From: Cohaesibacter celericrescens
GTDB taxonomy: Bacteria > Pseudomonadota > Alphaproteobacteria > Rhizobiales > Cohaesibacteraceae
Length of the DNA: 64,000 nt
Assembly (NCBI RefSeq): GCF_002866925.1
Contig: NZ_PKUQ01000031.1
Coordinates: 372,001-436,000 of the forward strand
Direction of reading: 5' to 3'
Under the pieces are notes generated by a model, which saw only the letters and a list, made by a program, of their open reading frames with translations, did not search any database and was not told the DNA's origin. The position numbers and the translations under genes are program-made. Shown here one piece after another: positions 34,834-43,948 of this stretch (positions within the stretch are counted from its first letter, which is position 1; the number at the start of each line of letters is the position of its first letter).

Positions 34834-36842
34834 GCGACATTAAGAATCTGAGCGGCTTTGTTTGGTCGATTGCCGAAATTCTACGCGGTGATCTCAAGCA
34901 GTCTGAATACGGTAAGGTCATCCTGCCGTTCGTCGTGCTTCGTCGCCTTGATTGCCTCCTAGAGAACAGTAAGCAGGCCGTTCTTGAGGCCGAAAAAACG
35001 CTTCCTGAGAATGCCGACGAAGCAACCCGCGATATGATCCTTTTTGGTGCGGTCGGAGGCAACGTGAAAGTCTATAACCTCTCGCGCTTCACCTTTGAAA
35101 GCCTGAAGGGGCAGGACCCCGGACAGCTCCACCAGAACCTTATCGACTACATCATCAAGTTCTCTCCGAATGTACGCGATATCTTTTTGGACAAGTTCCG
35201 ATTCACCGATCAGCTCAAGCGCCTGAAAGACGGCGGCATACTCTGGAACGTATTCGAGCGTTTTTGCGAAGTAGATCTGCACCCTGAGATAATCTCGAAT
35301 ATTGAGATGGGGTATCTCTTCGAGGAGTTGATCCGTCGTTTTTCGGAAATCTCGAATGAGACAGCGGGGGAGCACTTCACCCCTCGCGAAGTCATTCGCC
35401 TGATTGTTGACCTGCTCATTGCCAACGACGACGCGAAGCTCACAGGGCGCGGCATCATTCGTCAGGTTTATGATCCTGCATGTGGAACAGGCGGCATGCT
35501 GGCACTTACTGAGGAGGCGCTGAAGGAATTCAACACCTCAATCCGCGTGGAACTGTTTGGTCAAGAGCTGAACGATGAATCCTTCGGCATCTGCAAATCT
35601 GACATGCTGGTGACAGGTCACGACCCCGAACAGATAGCCTTCGGCAATACGCTTACGCAGGATGCGCATGCGGGCAAGAAGTTTCACTACATGCTTTCCA
35701 ATCCGCCCTACGGTGTGGATTGGAAGAAATATCAAGACCCGATCAAGGCGGAAGCCGAGAACATGGGAATGGAGGGGCGCTTCGGCGCGGGTACGCCGCG
35801 TATCTCGGACGGCCAGCTTCTGTTCCTTCAGCACATGATTTCCAAGATGCGCGACGACGAATACGGTTCGCGTATCGGCATCGTCATGAATGGCTCCCCA
35901 CTCTTCACAGGCGGAGCACAATCAGGCGAGAGTGAAATCCGCCGCTGGATGCTGGAGAATGATTGGGTCGAGGCAATCGTCGCGCTGCCGACTGACCTTT
36001 TCTACAATACGGGAATACAAACCTATGTCTGGTTGTTGACCAATCTAAAGCCCAAGAACCGCCAAGGCAAAGTCCAGCTCATCGACGCATCTGGCGAGCG
36101 CTTCTGGAGGAGCATGCGCAAGTCCCTAGGCTCCAAACGTCGCGAAATTACTGACGAGGCGCGAGCGGAAATCGTCCGTCTCTACGCCGACTTCCTCAAT
36201 GGTGAGAGCGGTCAGAATGATGTTTCAAAGATTTTTGAGACCACCGACTTCGGCTACCGAGAAATTCGCGTCGAGCGTCCATTGACGCTAAATTTTCAGG
36301 TGTCGAACGAACGGCTGGCACGCCTGAGTGACTTCAAGCCCTACACAAAGTTGAACGAGGTCGACCAGAACACCATTCAGGCTGCACTTAAAGCGATGGG
36401 CGACGAGCTATTCACCAATCGGAATGTCTTCGAGAAAGCTTTGACCAAAGCGTTAAAAACGACGGGAATGAAGATCGGCGCACCGATCAAGAAAGCGATC
36501 CTATCCGCGCTTTCGGAGCGTGACGAAGATGCCGACATTTGTACTGATAAGAAGGGTAATCCCGAACCTGACACCGATCTGCGGGATCACGAACTGGTAC
36601 CTCTCGCGGAAGACTGGCGAGAGTACATGGAACGAGAGGTGAAGCCTTTCGTGCCGGATGCCTGGGTCGATGAAAGCTACAAGGATGCCCGCGACGGCGA
36701 GATTGGGCGCGTCGGCTATGGAATCAACTTCAACCGGTATTTCTACCAGTACATCCCGCCACGCCCGCTCGAACAAATCGACGCCGAACTGAAAGCGCTC
36801 GAAGCGGAGATCGCTGGGCTTTTGAAGGAGGTGGCAGCGTGA
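34830..36842 (+). CDS. hsdM: Type I restriction-modification methyltransferase HsdM
   Basis: 670 residues. The HsdM N-terminal helical domain (about 1-150) is followed by an N6-adenine methyltransferase with SAM motif VYDPACGTGGML (about residue 213) and catalytic NPPY (MLSNPPYGVDWKK, about 290). A long C-terminal extension (about 480-670) ends in a coiled coil likely to contact HsdS. GTG start in a GTGA overlap with the RHH gene; its own stop overlaps the hsdS GTG. Methylates host DNA at the site chosen by HsdS. Confidence 0.95.
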   Translation: MSDIKNLSGFVWSIAEILRGDLKQSEYGKVILPFVVLRRLDCLLENSKQAVLEAEKTLPENADEATRDMILFGAVGGNVKVYNLSRFTFESLKGQDPGQLHQNLIDYIIKFSPNVRDIFLDKFRFTDQLKRLKDGGILWNVFERFCEVDLHPEIISNIEMGYLFEELIRRFSEISNETAGEHFTPREVIRLIVDLLIANDDAKLTGRGIIRQVYDPACGTGGMLALTEEALKEFNTSIRVELFGQELNDESFGICKSDMLVTGHDPEQIAFGNTLTQDAHAGKKFHYMLSNPPYGVDWKKYQDPIKAEAENMGMEGRFGAGTPRISDGQLLFLQHMISKMRDDEYGSRIGIVMNGSPLFTGGAQSGESEIRRWMLENDWVEAIVALPTDLFYNTGIQTYVWLLTNLKPKNRQGKVQLIDASGERFWRSMRKSLGSKRREITDEARAEIVRLYADFLNGESGQNDVSKIFETTDFGYREIRVERPLTLNFQVSNERLARLSDFKPYTKLNEVDQNTIQAALKAMGDELFTNRNVFEKALTKALKTTGMKIGAPIKKAILSALSERDEDADICTDKKGNPEPDTDLRDHELVPLAEDWREYMEREVKPFVPDAWVDESYKDARDGEIGRVGYGINFNRYFYQYIPPRPLEQIDAELKALEAEIAGLLKEVAA

Positions 36843-38209
36843 TCACCCTTCAGGAACGTGTCCACTCGTCACCACCGCCCGCTGAATGGAGCCTGAACAA
36901 GCTGCACCGCGTTCTTCGGGTGCGGAAGGGTTTCAAGAACATTGGAATGCAGGAAGACAATCTGCTTTCGCTGAGCTACGGCAGGATTATCCCGAAAAGC
37001 ATTGATGCGGCTGAAGGGCTCTTGCCTGAGAGTTTCGAGACCTACCAAATCGTTGAGCCGGGCAACATCGTCATGCGACTCACCGACCTTCAGAACGACA
37101 AGCGCAGCCTTCGACAAGGTTTGGTGAAAGAACGCGGGATCATTACGTCAGCATATGATGCTTTGGAGCTTGAGAAGGGACATGATCCTCGCTTCTGGGC
37201 CTACGCGTTTCTCGCTCTCGATCTGGCAAAATACTATTATTCTCTGGGCGGGGGCGTTCGGCAGTCGATCAAGTTTTCAGACTTTCCGAATGATTGGATT
37301 TCAACGCCAGAATCAGGCACCCAGAAAGCCATCGCGGATTTTCTCGACCGCGAAACTGCTCGCACCGACCAACTGATCAAGAAGAAGCAGAAATTGGTGG
37401 GGCTTTTAGCGGAGCAAAAGTCAGGAGTAATCTCCAAGGCTGTCACTGTTGGGTTGCCTGAACGATTCGACCTTGATCAGACCTCATCGCGCTTCCTGCC
37501 GCGCGTTCCTGTCGGCTGGAAAGTAACGCGGCTCAAGCATCTAGGAAGAATTAGAGGTGGGCTCACTCTAGGTCGGACTATACCCGAGGATACGCCAACG
37601 CAGGCGACACCTTATCTGCGCGTCGCAAACGTACAGGCAGGCTGGGTCGATCTTTCCGATGTAGCAGAGATTGAAGCAACGCAAAGTGAAGTTTCGCGCT
37701 ATTCACTGTGCGCAGGTGATATTCTTATGAATGAGGGAGGTGACAACGACAAGCTTGGGCGGGGGGCTGTATGGCATGCACCTTTCAAACCCTGCCTTAA
37801 TCAAAATCATGTCTTTGCGGTAGCGCCATTTGTCGCGAAACAGGCGGAATGGATTTCTTTGGCAACAAACGCAAAATACGCGAGAGACTTCTTTTATTTC
37901 TACAGCAATCAGAGCACGAACCTTGCGTCGATTTCAAAAACGAACCTTTCTGAGTTTCCGGTGGCAATGCCACCAGAAAGCGAAATGAATAAGATTCTTA
38001 AATGTACAAAAGAACGCCTTTCGAAACTTGAGCTGCTTACGGACACAACCACAAAGTCAATCAACGGTCTCCGTGAGTTCCGCACAGCCCTGGTCACCGC
38101 CGCCGTCACGGGCCAAATCGATATGGCGACCTGGGGTAAGCAAGGGCAGACCGACCGTCGCCTTGATCAGATCGAAGAAGAAATGTCTCTTCGGGAGGCG
38201 CGCGCATGA
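36839..38209 (+). CDS. hsdS: Type I restriction-modification specificity subunit HsdS
   Basis: 456 residues with two target-recognition domains (about 1-165 and 215-385), each followed by a conserved helix: AIADFLDRETARTDQLIKKK and KCTKERLSKLELLTDTTTK. Complete, with both half-specificities. GTG start overlapping the hsdM stop; the stop overlaps the next gene (ATGA). The recognition sequence cannot be read from the protein. Confidence 0.93.
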   Translation: MITLQERVHSSPPPAEWSLNKLHRVLRVRKGFKNIGMQEDNLLSLSYGRIIPKSIDAAEGLLPESFETYQIVEPGNIVMRLTDLQNDKRSLRQGLVKERGIITSAYDALELEKGHDPRFWAYAFLALDLAKYYYSLGGGVRQSIKFSDFPNDWISTPESGTQKAIADFLDRETARTDQLIKKKQKLVGLLAEQKSGVISKAVTVGLPERFDLDQTSSRFLPRVPVGWKVTRLKHLGRIRGGLTLGRTIPEDTPTQATPYLRVANVQAGWVDLSDVAEIEATQSEVSRYSLCAGDILMNEGGDNDKLGRGAVWHAPFKPCLNQNHVFAVAPFVAKQAEWISLATNAKYARDFFYFYSNQSTNLASISKTNLSEFPVAMPPESEMNKILKCTKERLSKLELLTDTTTKSINGLREFRTALVTAAVTGQIDMATWGKQGQTDRRLDQIEEEMSLREARA

Positions 38210-40053
38210 GAAAAATTCTCGGAAACGCGAAGACTGTTCGTGAGCTCTTGAAGGGCGTTAAATATTCGATTGATTATTATCAGCGAGAGTACAAATGGGG
38301 CGAGAAGCAAGCTGCTGAGCTTGTGAATGACGTCGTCACGAAATTCCTTGAAGAGTACGACGAGTCGCACGAACGAAAGAAAGTGGCCGACTATCCCCAC
38401 TACTTCCTTGGTTCGATCATCATTAGCAAGAAAGAAAGCGCAAATTACATTGTTGATGGCCAGCAACGGCTAACGAGCCTTTCCCTGTTTCTAATCTTAC
38501 TGCACAACCTCCAGCGTGGTCGTGAAGACAAAGTTCAGATCGACGAACTCATTTTTTCAGAACGCTTTGGCGAAAAGTCTTTCAATCTCGATGTTGCTGA
38601 GCGGTCGCCATGTATGGAGGCATTATTTGAAGGAGAGGCGTTCGACACCACCGACGCGCTGGAGTCTGTCCAGAATCTCTATGACCGGTATCAGGACATT
38701 GATGCGGCGTTCCCCGAAGAATTGCGCGACAAGGCGTTGCCTTATTTTATCGATTGGATGCTAGAGAACGTCCACTTGGTCGAGATCACCGCTTACTCCG
38801 ATGACGATGCCTATACGATATTCGAGACAATGAATGATCGAGGGCTTTCTCTTAGCCCGACCGACATGCTGAAAGGTTACCTTCTGGCGAATATCGATGA
38901 AGATGCTCGTGTCGATGTGAATAGCCGCTGGAAGGCTCGCATTCGCGACCTTGTGGATTGGGACAAGGAGGGAGATGCCGATTTCTTTAAGGCATGGCTT
39001 CGCAGTCAATACGCAACGAAAATTCGCGAGCGCAAGAAGGGCGCAAGGCAGGAGGATTTCGACCGTATTGGTACAGAATATCACCGCTGGCTGAGGGATT
39101 CACGCCGTCAGGTAGGTTTAGAAAAGCCGTCTGACTTTCTGAAATTCGTGAATACTGATTTCGATTTCTACTCGAAACAGTATCTCCGCTTGTTGAATGC
39201 ATCGGCCAAGATTACGTCAGGGCTTGAGCACGTTTGCTACAATGCTAGGAACGGCTTCACTCAGCAGTATCAGATTCTGCTGGCACCACTAAGACCGACC
39301 GATACGACAGCAGAGATTGATCGCAAAATCCGCATCACCGCGAAATTTCTCGATATTCTGCTCACTTGGCGACAGTGGAATTTCCGGAGCATTGCCTACT
39401 CGACAATGCAGTATGCAATGTTCCTCGTCATGCGCGATATTCGAGGGCTGAATTCAGCAGAGCTTGCTGAACTTCTTTACCAGAAGCTGCAAACCGAAGA
39501 AGAGAATTTTGACGTAAGTAGCGAATACCATCGCCAAGGGATTGGCCTCTATTTGCATCAACAGAACCGGAAGGTTCTCCACCGCATGCTTGCCAGAATG
39601 ACCGACTACATCGAAGTGGAATCTGGCATGGCGTCACGTTTTGAAGAATATATCGGAGGTGGTGGGGTTACTTATGAAGTCGAGCATATCTGGGCCGACC
39701 ATTTTGCGCGCCATACGGATGAGTTTGAACACCCCGCTGATTTTGCCGAACATCGGAACCGGATTGGCGGCCTGTTACTCCTGCCAAAGTCTTTTAATGC
39801 CAGCTACGGCGACAAAGCCTATGTAGACAAGCTGGGGCACTATTTTTCGCAGAACCTTTTGGCGAAATCACTTAATCCCAATTGCTATAAGCATAATCCC
39901 GGCTTTATGCGTTTTGTCGGCGAACGCGAACTACCGTTTGAACCAATAACTGAATTTAAGAAGACGAGCATTGATGCACGGGGGGAACTTTACCGCCAGA
40001 TTGCAAAGTGTGTTTGGAACCCGGCCAGTTTGCTGGAGGAGGTGTCCCAATGA
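38206..40053 (+). CDS. DUF262 / DUF1524 (GmrSD-like) protein
   Basis: 615 residues. The N-terminal DUF262 domain carries YSIDYYQREYKWGEKQ and the ParB-like catalytic motif IVDGQQRLTSL (about residue 85); IFETMNDRGLSLSPTDMLKG is also typical. The C-terminal DUF1524 region holds an HNH-like nuclease motif (EVEHIWADH ... HRNRIGGLLLLPKSFN, about 485-525). This is the architecture of GmrSD-type NTP-dependent, modified-DNA endonucleases, here inserted between hsdS and hsdR with ATGA overlaps on both sides. It could extend the type I system with restriction of modified phage DNA. Confidence 0.85.
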   Translation: MRKILGNAKTVRELLKGVKYSIDYYQREYKWGEKQAAELVNDVVTKFLEEYDESHERKKVADYPHYFLGSIIISKKESANYIVDGQQRLTSLSLFLILLHNLQRGREDKVQIDELIFSERFGEKSFNLDVAERSPCMEALFEGEAFDTTDALESVQNLYDRYQDIDAAFPEELRDKALPYFIDWMLENVHLVEITAYSDDDAYTIFETMNDRGLSLSPTDMLKGYLLANIDEDARVDVNSRWKARIRDLVDWDKEGDADFFKAWLRSQYATKIRERKKGARQEDFDRIGTEYHRWLRDSRRQVGLEKPSDFLKFVNTDFDFYSKQYLRLLNASAKITSGLEHVCYNARNGFTQQYQILLAPLRPTDTTAEIDRKIRITAKFLDILLTWRQWNFRSIAYSTMQYAMFLVMRDIRGLNSAELAELLYQKLQTEEENFDVSSEYHRQGIGLYLHQQNRKVLHRMLARMTDYIEVESGMASRFEEYIGGGGVTYEVEHIWADHFARHTDEFEHPADFAEHRNRIGGLLLLPKSFNASYGDKAYVDKLGHYFSQNLLAKSLNPNCYKHNPGFMRFVGERELPFEPITEFKKTSIDARGELYRQIAKCVWNPASLLEEVSQ

Positions 40054-43000
40054 TCCAACATACTGCATCGAACGTTCATAAAGAAGACGTACTTCAGGAG
40101 CATTTAATCGAATGCCTTGTTTCAACCCAAGGCTATCTTCGTCGCATCGGTTCCGAGAAAAGCCGTGGCTATGCAGGTGAAATCCACTTCGACAAGCCGC
40201 TGGCGATGGACCGTGAACTTGTCGTTCGATTTCTTAAAGAGACGCAGGCGGAATCATGGGAAAAGCTTGAGCAGCACTATTCGGGTTCAGCCGAAGATGT
40301 TCTGTTTAAACAGCTCGACAAGGCGCTCAAGGATCGGGGGCTGCTGGATGTACTACGTCAGGGCTTAAAGATTGTTCCAGGGATTCCCTTCGTGTTTTGC
40401 TATTTTCGTCCAGCGAGCGGATTGGAGCCCAAACGCATAGATGAGTATGAAGCGAATATTCTCAGTGTGATGGATGAGGTCGTCTATAGCCAGAGGCACG
40501 GCAACCGAATTGATGTCGTACTTTGCCTAAACGGGCTGCCCGTTGCAACGATTGAAGCCAAAAACCTTCTGACAGGCACGACGTTCAGGCATGCAGAAAA
40601 GCAATATCGCACTGATCGCTCGCCTGCGAATGAGCCGTTGCTGACGTTCAAGCGGGGCGCACTCGTTCACTTCGCTATCGATGAAGACAATGTGTCGATG
40701 ACCACGCGTCTGCAAAACGGCAAAACTCGTTTTCTTCCGTTCAATCGGGGCCGTAACGGTGGCGCAGGCAATCCCGATGTCGAGGGAGAACACCGCATCG
40801 CCTATCTCTATACCGATGGCGATTGGGGGTCGGCCATCTACTCCCGCTCGGTCCTGATCGACATCATCGGCCAGTTCATAACGTTGGAGGTGAGCGGCAA
40901 GAACGAAGTGATGATCTTCCCGCGTTTTCAGCAGCTCGACGCGGTCAGGAAAATCATGGTTCGTGCCCGTGCGAACGGCGCAGGGCAGAACTATCTTGTT
41001 CAGCACTCGGCGGGTTCCGGTAAGTCCAACACGATTGGTTGGCTTGCTCACCATGCGATCAATCTGCACGATGTAGATGACGCTCAAGTGTTCCACACTG
41101 CGATCATCGTCACGGATCGCATCGTTCTCGACCGCCAGCTTCAAAGCACGGTTTCGCAGTTCGAACAGACGCAAGGCGTCGTGAAGAAGATCGACGGTAC
41201 ATCCCGTCAGCTTAAGGACGCTATCGCCAAAGGTGCGCGGATCATCGTCACGACCATCCAGAAGTTTTCGACCGATCACCTCAAGGCTCTCTCGGGTCAG
41301 AGCAAGCGAAACTTTGCTGTCATCATCGACGAAGCCCATTCAAGCCAGTCCGGCAAGGCTGCGCAGTCAATGACAGATGCGCTTACGCGCGAAGCTTCAT
41401 CGAGCGACGATATCGAGGACTTGATTGCAGAATATCAGCAGTCTCGCGGGCCACAGTCCAATATCAGCTTCTTCGCTTTCACGGCTACGCCCCGCAACGT
41501 CACGCTTGAACGGTTCGGTGTGAAAGGCCCTGACGGACTGCCTCACCCGTTCCATCTGTATTCGATGCGGCAGGCTATCGAAGAGGACTTCATTCTGGAC
41601 GTGCTCCAGAACTACATGACCTACAAAGCCTACTTTCAGCTTGAAAAGACCATCGAAGATGATCCCGAGCTGAGCGGGCGGCACGGCCAACGGAAAGTTG
41701 CGCGATACGCAAACCTTCACGCGACGGCCATTGGCCAGAAGGTCGAGATTATTGTTGAGCACTTCCGTCGCCATGTCTTGGGTATGCTTGGCGGTCAGGC
41801 CAAAGCCATGATTGTCACCCAAAGCCGCGAGCACGCATTACGCTATTATTTTGGGGTGAAGAAGTATATCCGCGAGCAGGGCTACGGAGAGCTGAAAGCA
41901 CTCGTTGCATTCTCTGGCGATCTTGAACTCGACGGAGAGACTTACACGGAAGCTGATCTGAACGACTTCTCTGAAACTGAGCTTCCTGGACGCTTCAACG
42001 GGTTTAAGCCAGACGGCACGCCTTACCCCGAGACTTATCAAATCCTGATTGTCGCCGAGAAATATCAGACGGGATTCGATCAACCCAAGCTTTGCGCCAT
42101 GTATGTAGATCGCAAGCTCGCGGGCCTACAGGCCGTGCAGACACTATCTCGGCTGAACCGCACCCGAGCAGACAAGGATCAGACATTCGTTCTCGATTTT
42201 CAGAATACGATTGAAGACATTCAGGCCGCATTCAAACCATTCTTCGAAGCGACAACCGTCGAGGCCATGTCCGATCCGAACATGGTATACGATCTCGAAG
42301 GGCGGCTCTATCGCTTTGGTTACCTTGATAAGGAAGAGATCGAGCGTTTCGCGCAGACCTACTTCAAAGGGCCGCTTAGTGGCATTGACCGCGCTCAACT
42401 CGAAGGCCTCGTCAAGCATGCTGTCGCGCGCTTCGAAGCAGATGACGATGAGGGGCGGCAAGAAGAGTTCCGCCAGCTCCTTAAGAGCTTTGGACGCTTC
42501 TACAGCTTCATCGCTCAGATCATGCGTTTGCAAGACACAAGTCTTGAGAAGCTTGCCAACTATGGCAATTGGCTGGCTCGACTTCTGCCCAACCGCGAGG
42601 TGCCGCCCGAGATCGAGATTACAGATGAGATGCTCCGACTTCAGGCTTTCAAAGTTGTAGAGAAAGAAGCAGGCAGTGCATCGCTCAGCGCGGGCGACAC
42701 CGAGGCTTTGAAAGCCATCAGCGAGTTCGGAGCTAAGCCGTATACAGAAGACGAGAAGAAGGAACTGTCTGAAATCGTTCGGGCCTTCAACGACCGCCAC
42801 GGCACAGATTTTTCAGAAGCTGACATGATCCGTTTCGAGCAGGTCAATCGCGATATCATGGACGAGGATATGACGGAAATGCTGCGAAACAATCCGCCTG
42901 ATGTAGTTTATGCGGCGTTTCGAGACGCATTCTTTCAAGGCGCGATCCGCATGTTCCAGCGCGACAACGAGATGAAGAACATCGTGCTCACTGACGCTGA

Positions 43001-43061
43001 GGCGCGGGATAAGGCAACGCGGCACTTCTTTAATCGAGCCTTAAGAGAAGCGCGGTCCTGA
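40050..43061 (+). CDS. hsdR: Type I restriction endonuclease subunit HsdR
   Basis: 1003 residues from ATG 40050 (preceded by GGAGGAGG). The N-terminal HsdR nuclease domain has a PD-(D/E)xK motif (IDVVLCLNGLPVATIEAKN, about 154-172), followed by the SF2 translocase with Walker A HSAGSGKSNTIGW (about 320), DEAH (VIIDEAHSSQSG), TATPRN and motif VI (QTLSRLNRTR). ATP-driven translocation and cleavage of unmethylated DNA with HsdM and HsdS. Its TGA overlaps the ATG of the HamA-like gene. Confidence 0.94.
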   Translation: MIQHTASNVHKEDVLQEHLIECLVSTQGYLRRIGSEKSRGYAGEIHFDKPLAMDRELVVRFLKETQAESWEKLEQHYSGSAEDVLFKQLDKALKDRGLLDVLRQGLKIVPGIPFVFCYFRPASGLEPKRIDEYEANILSVMDEVVYSQRHGNRIDVVLCLNGLPVATIEAKNLLTGTTFRHAEKQYRTDRSPANEPLLTFKRGALVHFAIDEDNVSMTTRLQNGKTRFLPFNRGRNGGAGNPDVEGEHRIAYLYTDGDWGSAIYSRSVLIDIIGQFITLEVSGKNEVMIFPRFQQLDAVRKIMVRARANGAGQNYLVQHSAGSGKSNTIGWLAHHAINLHDVDDAQVFHTAIIVTDRIVLDRQLQSTVSQFEQTQGVVKKIDGTSRQLKDAIAKGARIIVTTIQKFSTDHLKALSGQSKRNFAVIIDEAHSSQSGKAAQSMTDALTREASSSDDIEDLIAEYQQSRGPQSNISFFAFTATPRNVTLERFGVKGPDGLPHPFHLYSMRQAIEEDFILDVLQNYMTYKAYFQLEKTIEDDPELSGRHGQRKVARYANLHATAIGQKVEIIVEHFRRHVLGMLGGQAKAMIVTQSREHALRYYFGVKKYIREQGYGELKALVAFSGDLELDGETYTEADLNDFSETELPGRFNGFKPDGTPYPETYQILIVAEKYQTGFDQPKLCAMYVDRKLAGLQAVQTLSRLNRTRADKDQTFVLDFQNTIEDIQAAFKPFFEATTVEAMSDPNMVYDLEGRLYRFGYLDKEEIERFAQTYFKGPLSGIDRAQLEGLVKHAVARFEADDDEGRQEEFRQLLKSFGRFYSFIAQIMRLQDTSLEKLANYGNWLARLLPNREVPPEIEITDEMLRLQAFKVVEKEAGSASLSAGDTEALKAISEFGAKPYTEDEKKELSEIVRAFNDRHGTDFSEADMIRFEQVNRDIMDEDMTEMLRNNPPDVVYAAFRDAFFQGAIRMFQRDNEMKNIVLTDAEARDKATRHFFNRALREARS

Positions 43062-43948
43062 TGAAAATGGAAGTTGATGGAAGCGAAGTTGAACAGCCCC
43101 ATCATGCATCAGTGCTTCCGCTCGCCACAGGGGCGTGCCCGATCAATAAAGATTGTACCGGCGAACGTTGGCGGGTTCTTGATGATGAACAACTCGCGCG
43201 ATTGATCGCTATCATCGCAATGGGGCAAGCCGCACAAGCAAGCCACATTCTCTCCGAACTACTCCCAGCGACGCCAGCTTTCACCATTCCCGAACTAAGG
43301 GCTGAAGGCAAAATTAGGCTGACGGTCCAAGAAAAGAAGCAAGAGCCGCGAATTGGCTATCCCCGTTGGCAGCGGGATGGGTTCATGTTCGAAGCGATCT
43401 CGTGGGTTGCTGCGCGTCAGGTCTACGGAAAAGCGGCGTACATGAAAGATCCCCACGTGAGCGCCACCTCTCAGGGACTCGATGGACTAATGCTCGAATT
43501 GTCGATCGATAAGACTCAGATCGACAGAACCACAGTCTTCGAAGACAAGTGTAGCGATGATCCCGTTTCGACTTTCAAGAACAAGGTGATCCCCGCTTTT
43601 CGTGATCGTCATGAAAACAAAAGAAGCGCCGAGATCGTCGCCGCAGCGACCGTTTTGCTCGGCAAGGCAGGTATTGATGAGGGCGCGGCAGCCAAGCTTG
43701 CCGCAGCTGTCACAGATCGAACCAAGAGGCGTTACCGTGCCGCTTTTGCGATCACGAACGAACTTGATAGTGTCGATGGCCGAAACAAGTTGTTCGCTGG
43801 GTACGATGAAATTAGCGATATTGAGCAGGCCCAACGATTGGGCGCATGTCTAGTCGTTTCCCCTAAACTCAGAGGCTGGTTCGACCAGTTAGCGGAAAAG
43901 GCCGTCGCCTATCTCGAAGCTCTCAACGACGGAGACGCTAATGTTTGA
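43061..43948 (+). CDS. HamA-like (DUF1837-type) nuclease of a Hachiman-like pair
   Basis: 295 residues. The core looks like a PD-(D/E)xK nuclease: Glu in GFMFEAISWVAARQVYGKA, Asp in SQGLDGLMLEL, and the E-D-K triad in TTVFEDKCSDDP (about residues 108-168). Spacing and neighbours fit HamA/AbpA proteins. The N-terminal 100 residues are unassigned. It is joined to hsdR by a TGATG overlap and to the helicase gene by an 8-base overlap. The family assignment rests on motif pattern and gene pairing, not on a search; it might be a related but distinct nuclease. Confidence 0.6.
   Translation: MKMEVDGSEVEQPHHASVLPLATGACPINKDCTGERWRVLDDEQLARLIAIIAMGQAAQASHILSELLPATPAFTIPELRAEGKIRLTVQEKKQEPRIGYPRWQRDGFMFEAISWVAARQVYGKAAYMKDPHVSATSQGLDGLMLELSIDKTQIDRTTVFEDKCSDDPVSTFKNKVIPAFRDRHENKRSAEIVAAATVLLGKAGIDEGAAAKLAAAVTDRTKRRYRAAFAITNELDSVDGRNKLFAGYDEISDIEQAQRLGACLVVSPKLRGWFDQLAEKAVAYLEALNDGDANV

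Noticed and set aside
40527-41339. Minus-strand frame of 270 codons inside hsdR
   Set aside because: Antisense shadow of the HsdR translocase domain; no recognisable motif.
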